Source of the DNA: Sedimentitalea nanhaiensis DSM 24252 | GTDB taxonomy: Bacteria > Pseudomonadota > Alphaproteobacteria > Rhodobacterales > Rhodobacteraceae | Assembly (NCBI RefSeq): GCF_000473225.1 | Contig: NZ_KI421509.1 | Location: forward strand, 2,267,741 to 2,331,740 | Length of the DNA stretch: 64,000 nt | Reading direction: 5' to 3' | The notes under the pieces: generated by a model | What the model was told of the DNA's origin: nothing | The model's database searches: none | The model's input: the letters and a program-made list of their open reading frames with translations, nothing else | Shown here: positions 35,054 through 43,499 of the stretch, piece after piece | Numbering within the stretch: the first letter of the stretch is position 1 | How the letters are laid out: each line of letters opens with the position of its first letter | Translations under genes and position numbers: made by a program

Positions 35054-36040
35054 CTACAGCATCGACGGTACGACCTGATCCGGCGGTCGATGCCCATCCT
35101 CGAACGTCTTGATATTGATGATGATCTTTTCGCCCATCTCGATGCGTCCCTCAAGCGTCGCCGACCCCATATGAGGCAGCAGCACCACGTTGGACAGCTC
35201 ACGCAGGCGCGGGTTGATATCGGTGCCGTGCTCATAAACGTCCAGTCCGGCACCGGCCAGTTCTCCGCCGCGCAGCATCCGGGTCAGCGCGTTTTCGTCG
35301 ATCACCTCGCCTCGGCTGGTGTTGACGATCACCGCGCTGGGTTTCATCAACTTCAGACGCCGTGCGTTCATCAGATGGAATGTACTGGGCGTCGACGGAC
35401 AGTTGATCGAAATCACATCCATGCGTGCCACCATCTGGTCCAGGCTGTCCCAATAGGTGGCCTCGAACTCATCCTCGATCTCGGGGCGCAAACGTTTGCG
35501 ATTATGGTAGTGCACCTGCATGCCAAAGGCCCGCGCGCGACGTGCAACCGCCTGCCCGATCCGGCCCATGCCCAGGATGCCCAAACGACGGCCTCCAACA
35601 CGACCGCCCAACAACGCGGTCGGTGCCCAGCCCTGCCAATCGCCCTTTTGCATCACCGCCAGCCCCTCGGGGATGCGGCGGGTCACGGCCAGCAACAGGG
35701 CCATGGCCATATCGGCGGTGTCATCGGTCAGAACCCCCGGCGTATTGCTGACCAGGATGCCACGCTGGCGGGCCGTGGCGACATCGATGTGATCGACTCC
35801 GGCCCCGTAATTCGCAATCAGCTTCAGCCGATCACCCGCCTGCCCGATCAAGCGCGCGTCGATTTCATCGGTCACCGTCGGCACCAGCACATCGGCCCCG
35901 CGCATCGCCGTTGCCAGATCGCTGCGGCTCATCGGGGTGTCGTCTTCGCGAAGGGTGACGTTGAACAATTCACTCAGCCGCGTTTCGACCTCATCCGGCA
36001 ACCGTCGCGTAACGACAACACTCAGACGTTCTCTTGGCAC
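35054..36040 (-). CDS. D-2-hydroxyacid dehydrogenase
   Basis: This 328-residue NAD(P)-dependent oxidoreductase of the D-isomer family has a Rossmann loop LGMGRIGQAVARR, the catalytic Arg in NTSRGEV, Glu in DVYEHG and His in LLPHMGSAT. Substrate may be glyoxylate/hydroxypyruvate, as in family members named GhrB-like. The GTG at 36040 was chosen since it gives VPRERLSVVVTRRLP, the usual family start, and a GGGGGA site lies upstream; an ATG at 36079 would overlap the divergent gene. It is followed directly by thpR. Confidence 0.85.
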   Translation of the reverse strand: MPRERLSVVVTRRLPDEVETRLSELFNVTLREDDTPMSRSDLATAMRGADVLVPTVTDEIDARLIGQAGDRLKLIANYGAGVDHIDVATARQRGILVSNTPGVLTDDTADMAMALLLAVTRRIPEGLAVMQKGDWQGWAPTALLGGRVGGRRLGILGMGRIGQAVARRARAFGMQVHYHNRKRLRPEIEDEFEATYWDSLDQMVARMDVISINCPSTPSTFHLMNARRLKLMKPSAVIVNTSRGEVIDENALTRMLRGGELAGAGLDVYEHGTDINPRLRELSNVVLLPHMGSATLEGRIEMGEKIIINIKTFEDGHRPPDQVVPSML

Positions 36041-36158
36041 TCTGGATCCCCCACCGCTTTTCAAATCAGATCGCACCATGTCATGGTGGCGCAGGAACAG
36101 GCGAGGCACAAGAACCTCCGGCGGAAAAACCCGCCATGTTTTCGAGGACGAGCAGGCA

Positions 36159-36680
36159 TTGACAGTCAAGGGTCTTATCGGGCGTCAATTGGTGGCAGGA
36201 TGTGTGGCATTCTGTCTCGCCACAGCTGCGACCGCAGCACAGGACGCAATCAAACGCGGTCCCGTCACCAATCTACCGATGCCACGATACGTCTCGATGA
36301 AAGCGAACGAGGGCAACGTGCGCCGGGGTCCGTCGTTGACCCATCGCATCGACTGGGTGTTCAAACGCCGCGATATGCCGTTGCAGATCACCGCCGAAAA
36401 CGGCCACTGGCGTCGGGTTCGGGACCGAGACGGTGCCGGAGGCTGGGTGCATTATGCGCTGTTGTCCGGGGTGCGGACGGTGCTGGTGGAAAAGGACATG
36501 CTGCCGGTTCGCGCCCGCCCGGATCCGCAATCGCCCCTGAATGCCGCATTCGAACTGGGTGTAATTGCCCGGTTGGGCGAATGCATTCCCGACTGGTGCC
36601 GCATCAGCGCGGGCGGGTACCGCGGCTGGGCAGAGAAACGATCCCTCTGGGGCGTCGCACCGGACGAGCTGCGCGACTGA
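36159..36680 (+). CDS. Exported SH3-domain protein
   Basis: This is a small periplasmic protein of about 173 residues with a signal peptide (TVKGLIGRQLVAGCVAFCLATAA in two parts) followed by one SH3-like domain (NVRRGPSLTHRIDWVFKR, GHWRRVRDRDGAGGWVHYALL) and a second, weaker repeat in the C-terminal half (ARPDPQSPLNAAFELG). Such proteins bind cell-wall or protein ligands; the function is unknown. I took TTG at 36159 because it directly opens a signal peptide; an ATG at 36078 would add a basic, cysteine-free leader and overlap the divergent gene. It converges on the sensor kinase gene. Confidence 0.78.
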   Translation: MTVKGLIGRQLVAGCVAFCLATAATAAQDAIKRGPVTNLPMPRYVSMKANEGNVRRGPSLTHRIDWVFKRRDMPLQITAENGHWRRVRDRDGAGGWVHYALLSGVRTVLVEKDMLPVRARPDPQSPLNAAFELGVIARLGECIPDWCRISAGGYRGWAEKRSLWGVAPDELRD

Positions 36681-36700
36681 TCCGGGTCGCCCTGTTGCGA

Positions 36701-38083
36701 TCACCCCGCGTCAGCGGTGCCGTGCCTGCCCGCGAGCGCCCCAAAGGTCAGGGACACCCGCAGTCCCGGATGGTTGTCTTGCAACACCAGATCCGCCCCG
36801 TGCAATCGTGCCACCACCGACACCAGACTCAGTCCCAACCCGCTGCCCGGCGTCATCCGGCTGCGGTCCAGCCGATAAAGCCGCTGCAACACATTTTCAG
36901 TTTCATCTGCCGGAATACCCGGCCCCCGGTCCGCAACGCTCAGAACCGCCTTGCCCTCCCGCGCTGTCAGGCTGAACGCGATGGCGGTCCCGTCCGGTGT
37001 ATGACGCATCGCATTTTCGACCAGATTCGCCATCAGTTGCAGCAGCAGGTTCCGATCGCCCGCGACACGCGGCACGTCGGGCGCAATACGGGCAGTCAGC
37101 GCATGCCCGGTCTCGGCGGCGGCGGGTTCATACAATTCAACGCAGGTGGCGACCAGTTCACCCAGATCCACCGGCTGAAACCGCGAACCGGGCGTGCCGG
37201 ATTCAATCTGCGCGATCTGCAACAGAGAGCCAAAGACCGATACGACCCCGTCCAGCTCCTGCTTGGCCAGGTCCACCAGATCCCGCGACGGGTCATCCAG
37301 GCCGGTGCGCTGGGACAGGTCCTCGAGATGCACGGCAACGCGCTGGATCGGGGTCTTCAGATCGTGGGCAATGTCGGATGATACCTGGCGGATAGCCTCG
37401 ACCGAACCTTCCTGCGCATGGGCCATCTGGTCGATCTTGGCGCCGATCTCGGCCAGATCGTCCGACCATTCCGGCACCGGCCCCACCCGCGCCCTAAGAT
37501 CGCCGCGGGTCAGACGGTCCAGGGTCTGACCGATCCGGGCCACATGCCGCGCACTGCGCCGCGCCAGGTACAGCCCGCCCGACAGCGCGATCAGGATCGT
37601 CGGTACCAGACTAAGGCCGAGGATATTCACGAACACCCGGCGCAGCGCATCGATTTCGGCACGGCTGCGGGCGACGGTCAGCTGCCCGCCATACAGCGAG
37701 GTGGTCAACGCCAGGTACTGGCCCTTGAGGTCCGGACTGTCCTGAGACAGGGATACGATGTGATACCCCTCGTCGTCGCGGGCAATGGCCGCGTTGCCAT
37801 ACTGTCGGCGGTTGGGCGCAAGATAACTCAGAACCATTCGCTCGGGATCGGTCTCGCGGGCGACAGCCTCGACCAGGGCGGCCACCGCGCCGGCGTTGGG
37901 CGCGGCGCGAAACCCGGCAATGTCCTGGGTCAGGTTGTCGCGTATTCCCTGCTCGAGCGAGCGTTGGGTGACGACATAGCTGGCCGCCAGGCTGATCAGG
38001 CTGACCATCGAAAACAGGATCACCAGCCCCAACGCCAATTTGAGCGGCATCGAACGCAGCAGCGAAGACAGCCGCGTGCTCAC
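36701..38083 (-). CDS. Membrane sensor histidine kinase
   Basis: This 460-residue two-component sensor has membrane helix 1 (about 16-38), a periplasmic region of about 115 residues, membrane helix 2 (about 153-173), a HAMP domain, a dimerisation helix with phosphoacceptor His240 in SSDIAHDLKTPIQRV, and an HATPase domain (LMANLVENAMRHTPDG, DRGPGIP, GSGLGLSLV). Its GTG start overlaps the regulator stop as GTGA. The pair faces a divergent htrA-like gene, as in envelope-stress circuits, so it may sense misfolded periplasmic proteins. That role is inferred from position. Confidence 0.9.
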   Translation of the reverse strand: MSTRLSSLLRSMPLKLALGLVILFSMVSLISLAASYVVTQRSLEQGIRDNLTQDIAGFRAAPNAGAVAALVEAVARETDPERMVLSYLAPNRRQYGNAAIARDDEGYHIVSLSQDSPDLKGQYLALTTSLYGGQLTVARSRAEIDALRRVFVNILGLSLVPTILIALSGGLYLARRSARHVARIGQTLDRLTRGDLRARVGPVPEWSDDLAEIGAKIDQMAHAQEGSVEAIRQVSSDIAHDLKTPIQRVAVHLEDLSQRTGLDDPSRDLVDLAKQELDGVVSVFGSLLQIAQIESGTPGSRFQPVDLGELVATCVELYEPAAAETGHALTARIAPDVPRVAGDRNLLLQLMANLVENAMRHTPDGTAIAFSLTAREGKAVLSVADRGPGIPADETENVLQRLYRLDRSRMTPGSGLGLSLVSVVARLHGADLVLQDNHPGLRVSLTFGALAGRHGTADAG

Positions 38084-38751
38084 GCGTCGATCCGATAACC
38101 GGAGCCGCGCACCGTCTTGATCAGGTCGCAGTCAAAGGGTTTGTCGACCTTGGCCCGCAGGCGGCTGATATGGGTTTCCACCACGTTGGTCATCGGATCG
38201 AAACTGATGTCCCAGATCGATTCCAACAGCATGGTCCGGGTCTGCACCCGCCCCTTGCGCCGCAACAGATGCTCGAGAATCGCGAACTCACGCGGCAGCA
38301 GGTCGATTTCCGCCCCGTTGCGGGTCACCTTGCGCGCGATCAGGTCCATCTCCAGATCCCCCGCGCGCAGCACGGTTTCCTGTTCCATCGCCTTGGGGCG
38401 ACGGGCGAGCGCCGCGACGCGCGCGGACAGTTCGCCAAAGGCAAAGGGTTTGACCAGGTAATCGTCGCCCCCCGCATTCAACCCGCTGATCCGGTCATCG
38501 ACGCTGCCCAGCGAGGTCAGGAACAGAACCGGCGTCTGGTTCCCCGCACCGCGCAGTGTCTTGACCAGGGTCAGCCCGTCGATCTGTGGCAGCATCCGGT
38601 CGACGATCAGCACGTCATAATCGGACCCGGTCGCCTGGATCAGCGCCTCGCGCCCGTCCGTCACCGGATCGACGCTGTGGCCCTCTTCGCGCAATCCGCG
38701 CGCGATGAAACGTGCCGTGGTTTCATCATCTTCGACTACCAGTATCTTCAT
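38080..38751 (-). CDS. OmpR-family response regulator
   Basis: This 223-residue regulator has a receiver domain (Asp8-Asp9 pair, phosphoacceptor Asp51 in VLIVDRMLPQ, Lys in VKPFAFGE) and a winged-helix output domain with the C-terminal LIKTVRGSGYRIDA. It is the partner of the adjacent kinase, whose start overlaps its stop by four bases. The upstream region is shared with the htrA-like protease gene. Confidence 0.92.
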   Translation of the reverse strand: MKILVVEDDETTARFIARGLREEGHSVDPVTDGREALIQATGSDYDVLIVDRMLPQIDGLTLVKTLRGAGNQTPVLFLTSLGSVDDRISGLNAGGDDYLVKPFAFGELSARVAALARRPKAMEQETVLRAGDLEMDLIARKVTRNGAEIDLLPREFAILEHLLRRKGRVQTRTMLLESIWDISFDPMTNVVETHISRLRAKVDKPFDCDLIKTVRGSGYRIDA

Positions 38752-38773
38752 TGCACTGTGGCCTCGGACTGTG

Positions 38774-38804
38774 CCGGTTGCGCGGGCATTATGGCCCGCA
38801 CCGG
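38774..38804 (-). promoter_or_regulatory. Bipartite inverted repeat in the regulator/htrA intergenic region
   Basis: CCGGT (38774-38778) with ACCGG (38100+700, i.e. 38800-38804) and GCGGGC (38782-38787) with GCCCGC (38794-38799) pair around an ATTATG loop, leaving a 3-nt bulge (TGC). The repeat starts 23 bases upstream of the regulator start. It could be a 5' leader hairpin of the regulator mRNA or a protein-binding site. Confidence 0.45.
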
Positions 38805-38932
38805 AACTCTATGCGGCGCAAGCCCGGATTTCCACGGCCTGCAATATTACAAATCTGTATAGCCATCAGGATGCCCTTGTAAGCTGTGGCTCCCATTCTT
38901 TGTGTCACATCATTCATGAACGGAGCATTCCC

Positions 38933-40048
38933 ATGACAACCACTCTCCCGACACCCCACCGGTTCACCGGGCTTGCCCTGTCGGCGGCTCTGGCCACGAC
39001 CACGGTTCTGACCCTGTCCCCCTCGGCAGTTCTGGCCGTTCCGGCCGGTGGCTATGGCGATCTGGTCGAAACCGTTTCCCCCAGCGTCGTCTTCATCGAA
39101 GTCAGGGGCAAAGCCCGAAACCCCGATATCGCACAGGCAATGCCCAAGGGCCTGCCCGAAGAGTTGCAGCGTCGGTTCAGGGAAATGATGCCGCAGGGTG
39201 GCGAAAGCATGCCAAGCCGCGCGGTCGGGTCCGGTTTCATCATCTCGACGGACGGCCAGATCGTCACCAATCACCATGTGGTCCAGGACGCCGAAAGCGT
39301 TCTGGTCAAACTCGCTGACGGACGCAGCTTTGAGGCCACCGTCATCGGTGGCGACCCGATGACCGACATCGCCCTGCTCAAGGTGAGCACCGACGAGGAC
39401 CTGCCAACGGTCAAGTTCGGCGAGTCAGACAGCATGCGCGCCGGCGACGAAGTGGTCGCGGTGGGCAATCCTTTCGGTCTGGGCGGCACGGTCACCTCGG
39501 GCATCATCTCGGCCACCTCGCGCAATATCAATTCCGGCCCGTTCGACGATTTCATCCAGACCGACGCGGCCATCAACCGGGGCAATTCGGGTGGTCCGCT
39601 GTTCAATAACGACGGCGAAGTGATCGGAGTGAACACCGCGATCTTTTCACCCGACGGCGGTTCGGTCGGTATCGGATTTTCGGTGCCGTCTGATCTGGTG
39701 CAGATCATCATCGCCGACCTGCAGGACGATGGCGCGGTCACCCGTGGCTGGCTGGGCGTCCAGATCAAGCCGATGCCCGAAGAGATCGCTTCGGTGCTGG
39801 GATATGACACCCCCAAAGGCGCGATGATCGAGGCCGTTTCCAAGGACAGCCCGGCCGAACGCGCCGAGTTGGAAAAAGGCGACATCATCCTGTCGTTCGA
39901 TGGCACCGAGATTTCCGAGCTGCGCGATCTGACCCGTGCCGTCGCCCTGACCGATCCGGACCACAAGGCCGAGGTCGTGGTGCTGCACAAGGGCAAGGAG
40001 GTTACCCGCCAGGTGACCATCGGCACTTTGGGCGAACAGGACGCCTGA
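38933..40048 (+). CDS. HtrA/DegP-family periplasmic serine protease with one PDZ domain
   Basis: This 371-residue protease has a signal peptide (about 1-36) and the catalytic triad His115 (VTNHHVV), Asp145 (TDIALLK) and Ser219 (GNSGGPL). Only one PDZ domain (about 270-360) follows before the stop, where DegP and DegQ have two. An insertion (residues about 62-95) between the first strands is rich in Met and Pro. CGGAGC precedes the ATG at 38933. It degrades or chaperones misfolded periplasmic proteins and is divergent from a two-component system that may control it. Confidence 0.9.
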   Translation: MTTTLPTPHRFTGLALSAALATTTVLTLSPSAVLAVPAGGYGDLVETVSPSVVFIEVRGKARNPDIAQAMPKGLPEELQRRFREMMPQGGESMPSRAVGSGFIISTDGQIVTNHHVVQDAESVLVKLADGRSFEATVIGGDPMTDIALLKVSTDEDLPTVKFGESDSMRAGDEVVAVGNPFGLGGTVTSGIISATSRNINSGPFDDFIQTDAAINRGNSGGPLFNNDGEVIGVNTAIFSPDGGSVGIGFSVPSDLVQIIIADLQDDGAVTRGWLGVQIKPMPEEIASVLGYDTPKGAMIEAVSKDSPAERAELEKGDIILSFDGTEISELRDLTRAVALTDPDHKAEVVVLHKGKEVTRQVTIGTLGEQDA

Positions 40049-40360
40049 GACAGAATCCCATCGGCCGGATGCGCTGGCCGGTGGATATCCCCACGTGAGG
40101 GAGGGCCATGTCCAACATTGCGGAGGCGTCGGGGCATGGCCTGTCGCGCTGTGCATGGCCCCTATCGAGCACCAGAGCCCACGTCCCGTCACACCCAGCC
40201 GCAATGGGCCCCGACACGGCAGGGAGGTGGCGAAACCTCGCCTTGATCGCCCGATCCTAGGCGTATTTCGGCCCAGCTCCTGCCCCCCGTTCCGATCGGC
40301 TTTACCGCCCGTCCGCGATCCGCGATGAACCCTGTAAAACGGGCATGTAGGAGCATGGAA
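40049..40360 (+). other. 312-base intergenic gap with a possible 50-codon ORF
   Basis: No recognised gene lies here. ATG at 40108 follows a strong GGGAGG site and opens a 50-codon frame ending at TAG 40260, but its predicted peptide is Ser-, Arg- and Pro-rich with no family likeness, so I do not call it a gene. A short inverted repeat GGCCGGATGCGCTGGCC occurs near the start, without a T tract. Confidence 0.35.
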
Positions 40361-41218
40361 ATGTCACGGGCGAACGAACTTGAATGGCTGATGCTGGATC
40401 TGATCAACGACGAACGCACGGCCATCGGATTGCAGCCGCTGAAACTGGATCTACGGCTGAATGACTCCAGCGAGGATCATAGCAGCTGGATGCTGCAATC
40501 CGACACATTTTCCCACACCGGCATCAACGGCTCGAACGCAGGCGATCGGATGCGGGACGCCGATTTCACCTTTTCCGGCAGCTGGGGCTGGGGCGAGAAC
40601 ATCGCCTGGCAATCCGAGCGCGGCACCCAGGGCCTGGAGGATGACGTCGCCAATCTGCACGCATCGTTGATGAACAGTTCCGGTCATCGCGCCAATATCC
40701 TGCGACCGGAATTCGAAACCATCGGGATCGGCATCGAATACGGCGACTACAAAGGCTGGGACGCGGTCATGGTCACCCAGAACTTTGCCCGCACCAGCGC
40801 GCCCTTGCAGCTTGATCGACCCGGCGCGCCAGACGACCAGCCCGATCCTCCGCAAGACAACAGCGCCCCACAGCTGATCGTCGATGACATCACGGTCGGC
40901 AAGATTGCCGGTGCCCGCAGCACCCGGCTGAAAAAGCATCTGGAATTTTCGGATGCCGACGGCGATGCTCCAATCTGGTACGAGCTTCTGGACATGACGG
41001 GACGAGACAATTTTCGCTTTGCCGGCCAGGGCAAATTTGACGCCAGCACGCCGGTTCGCATCGATGCCGACGATCTGGGCAAAATCAGAGTTTATAACGA
41101 CAAGACTCCCGGCACTTCGACTCTGCAGGTGCGTGCCTCTGACGGCACCGATGTCAGCGCCTGGGAAGAGATCACGCTGACCACACTGTCCGCCGATGAC
41201 TGGCTGGCGATGGGCTAA
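40361..41218 (+). CDS. CAP-domain (SCP/PR1) protein with an extra C-terminal beta domain
   Basis: This 285-residue protein has a CAP domain (about residues 5-160) with DTFSHTGING, GENIAWQSE and HRANILRPEFETIGIG, the usual cavity-forming motifs. A linker rich in Asp and Pro leads to a beta-rich domain (about 180-280: LEFSDADGDAPIWYELLDM, LQVRASDGTDVSAWEEI), which resembles the C-terminal modules of secreted surface proteins. No signal peptide is seen from the ATG at 40361, which has AGGAG seven bases upstream. Export through a type I secretion system is possible but unproven. No secretion genes are nearby. Confidence 0.8.
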   Translation: MSRANELEWLMLDLINDERTAIGLQPLKLDLRLNDSSEDHSSWMLQSDTFSHTGINGSNAGDRMRDADFTFSGSWGWGENIAWQSERGTQGLEDDVANLHASLMNSSGHRANILRPEFETIGIGIEYGDYKGWDAVMVTQNFARTSAPLQLDRPGAPDDQPDPPQDNSAPQLIVDDITVGKIAGARSTRLKKHLEFSDADGDAPIWYELLDMTGRDNFRFAGQGKFDASTPVRIDADDLGKIRVYNDKTPGTSTLQVRASDGTDVSAWEEITLTTLSADDWLAMG

Positions 41219-41223
41219 CCCGG

Positions 41224-42813
41224 TCAGCGGCGCGTGGCGGACAGGATCATGTCCGCGGCCTTCTCCGCGATCATGATGGTTGGAGCGTTGGTATTGCCGC
41301 TGGTGATCGTGGGCATTGCGCTGGCATCGGCGACGCGCAATGCATCAATACCGCGCACACGCAAATTGCAATCCACCGGCGCGGACGCGTCCGCGCCCAT
41401 ATGCACCGTGCAGGTCGGGTGAAAGATCGTGGTGCCGATGTCGCCCGCCGCCCGCACCAGATCGGCCACATTATCCGACGTGCCGCCCGGTTTCAGCTCG
41501 TTGGGCGCATAGCGCCGCATCGGGGTCTGGGACATGATCGCACGGGCCTGTCGGATCGCATCGACCGCCACCCGCCGATCCCCCTCGGTGCTCAGATAGT
41601 TCGGCGCGATCCGGGGCGCATCGTACGGGTCGGGCGAGGTGATCCGCACATGGCCCCGGCTTTCCGGCCGCAGGTTGCAAACACTGGCCGTGATGGCCGG
41701 GAAATCATCCAAAGGCTGCCCGAACGCGGGCAGCGACAGCGGCTGAACATGATATTCCAGATCCGGCGTTTCCAAGCCGGGGCGCGAGCGGGAAAACGCA
41801 CCCAGCTGGCTCGGGGCCATCGACATCGGACCGCTGCGTTTCAGCACATATTCCAATCCGATACGGGCCTTGCCCACCCACGAGTTGGCCAGCGTATTCA
41901 AGGTGGTCGCCCCGCTCAGCCGCCAGGCGCAGCGCAGCTGCAGATGGTCCTGCAGATTCGCCCCGATGCCGGGCATATCGCGGCGTACCTGTATTCCATG
42001 CTCCTGCAACAAGGCCCCCGGACCCAGGCCGGACAGTTGCAGGATCTGCGGGCTGCCGATGGCCCCTGCCGACAGGATCACCTCTGCCTGTGCCCGTACA
42101 ATGTGCGTTTCGCCGCCTCTGTCATATTCAACACCGACGGCTCGGCCCTGTTCGATCAGGATCCGGCGGGTATGCGCACCGGTCTCGACCTTCAACCCCG
42201 ACCCGGTGGCCGTGCGCAAAAATGCCTTGGCCGTGTTGATCCGCCATCCGGCGCGCTGATTCACGCGGAAATAGCCGACACCCTCGTTGGTGCCGGTGTT
42301 GAAATCCGTGACCGCCGGCAGCCCCCAAGCCTGTGCCGCCTCGGCCCAGTGGTCAAGCACCTCCCAGTGCAGACGCTGATTTTCGACCCGCCATTCACCG
42401 CCTGCGCCATGCAGGTCCGAAGCGCCCTCGACATAATCCTCGCTGCGTTTGAAATAGGGCAGCACGTCGTCCCAGCCCCAGCCGGTCAGCCCGCGTTGCC
42501 GCCAACCGTCGTAATCCGCCGCCTGCCCCCGCAGATAGAGCATGCCGTTGATCGAACTGCACCCCCCCAGAATCTTACCACGCGGATACAGCAACTCGCG
42601 CCCGTTCAGCCCCGGTTCCGGAGCAGTGCGGAACATCCAGTCCGTGCGCGGATTGCCGATGCAATAGAGATAGCCCATCGGGATATGCACCCAATGGTAA
42701 TTGTCGCGCCCGCCCGCTTCGAGCAGCAGCACCCGATGCCCGGCATCCGCGAGCCGCTTGGCCAGAACGCAACCGGCACTGCCTGCGCCTACGATGATGT
42801 AATCCCAGGTCAC
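41224..42813 (-). CDS. GMC oxidoreductase (choline/alcohol dehydrogenase type)
   Basis: This 529-residue FAD enzyme of the glucose-methanol-choline family has the FAD-binding DYIIVGAGSAGCVLAKRL at residues 3-20, LGGCSSINGMLYLRG, the LSAGAIGSPQILQLSG signature and the active-site His in HPTCTVHMG. It oxidises an alcohol to an aldehyde; BetA- and AlkJ-type members are similar in length. The GTG at 42813 has GGGAGG seven bases upstream; a longer reading from 43029 has a non-coding look. It follows the Lrp regulator gene by 88 bases in the same direction, but no betaine aldehyde dehydrogenase is near. Confidence 0.9.
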   Translation of the reverse strand: MTWDYIIVGAGSAGCVLAKRLADAGHRVLLLEAGGRDNYHWVHIPMGYLYCIGNPRTDWMFRTAPEPGLNGRELLYPRGKILGGCSSINGMLYLRGQAADYDGWRQRGLTGWGWDDVLPYFKRSEDYVEGASDLHGAGGEWRVENQRLHWEVLDHWAEAAQAWGLPAVTDFNTGTNEGVGYFRVNQRAGWRINTAKAFLRTATGSGLKVETGAHTRRILIEQGRAVGVEYDRGGETHIVRAQAEVILSAGAIGSPQILQLSGLGPGALLQEHGIQVRRDMPGIGANLQDHLQLRCAWRLSGATTLNTLANSWVGKARIGLEYVLKRSGPMSMAPSQLGAFSRSRPGLETPDLEYHVQPLSLPAFGQPLDDFPAITASVCNLRPESRGHVRITSPDPYDAPRIAPNYLSTEGDRRVAVDAIRQARAIMSQTPMRRYAPNELKPGGTSDNVADLVRAAGDIGTTIFHPTCTVHMGADASAPVDCNLRVRGIDALRVADASAMPTITSGNTNAPTIMIAEKAADMILSATRR

Positions 42814-42901
42814 TGCCACGCCTCCCTTGACAATCCTGGCAAGCGGCGTAGCAAAGGCAACGCGATTGCCTGACCCTGCGCTGCCCGAACGTTCTCCGCG
42901 C

Positions 42902-43390
42902 TCAGACCGGCAACGCCGTGGTCTTGAACACGGTCCGCAGGGCAAAGCTGCTTTGCATCTGCGCCACGCCCGGAAGCCGCGCCAGATGCTGACGATGGAT
43001 ACGGGCAAAATCATCGGTGTTTTCGGCAACCACCTTCAGGATGTAATCCGCCGTGCCCGCCATCAGGTGGCATTCCAACACATCCGGAATCCGCGATACC
43101 GCCTTTTCGAACGCATCCAGAACTTCGTCGGCCTGGGCCTGCAGGGTGATTTCGACAAATACCGTTGTCGGAACACCCATTTTGCGCGCATCCAGCAACG
43201 CGACATAATCCCGGATATACCCGTCGGCTTCGAGACGGTGCACCCGCCGGTGGCAGGCAGAGGGCGACAGATTTACCCTGTCCGACAGGTCGGAATTGGA
43301 CATCCGCCCGCTGCGCTGAAGTGCGATCAATATTCGGCGGTCGATTGCATCAAGGGTCAAGGGCGCAAGACTTTCGCGTTTTTGTTCCAA
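42902..43390 (-). CDS. Lrp/AsnC-family transcriptional regulator
   Basis: This regulator of about 162 residues has an N-terminal winged-helix domain (LDAIDRRILIALQ, LSPSACHRRVHRLEADGYI) and a C-terminal RAM ligand domain (VFVEITLQ, GTADYILKVV). The start is uncertain: TTG at 43390 is taken because it keeps the usual helix before the DNA-binding domain, and no ATG is available before the divergent ald gene overlaps. It faces ald, the alanine dehydrogenase gene, and Lrp-type proteins commonly activate that gene in response to alanine. Regulation of ald by this protein is therefore likely but inferred. Confidence 0.87.
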   Translation of the reverse strand: MEQKRESLAPLTLDAIDRRILIALQRSGRMSNSDLSDRVNLSPSACHRRVHRLEADGYIRDYVALLDARKMGVPTTVFVEITLQAQADEVLDAFEKAVSRIPDVLECHLMAGTADYILKVVAENTDDFARIHRQHLARLPGVAQMQSSFALRTVFKTTALPV

Positions 43391-43499
43391 TTCCTCGAAA
43401 CTTATTCGAGAAACGCCCCGGAATGCGAGTGGAAGTTTGTCATTCTTTGCGCCACTCCTGCTGTATATTCCGCCCATCAACAAAAAGGGAGGAAACACT

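Noticed and set aside
35090-37381. Long open frame of 763 codons on the + strand
   Set aside because: It runs antisense to the hydroxyacid dehydrogenase and the sensor kinase. The peptide is rich in His, Arg and Gln and has no family motif; such frames are common in GC-rich DNA.
40108-40260. Fifty-codon ORF with a good ribosome site
   Set aside because: The predicted peptide has no likeness to any family and shows a random composition; kept only as a note on the gap.
43437-43469. TTGTCA and TATATT boxes before ald
   Set aside because: The spacer is 19-21 bases depending on the frame, too long for a confident sigma-70 promoter.
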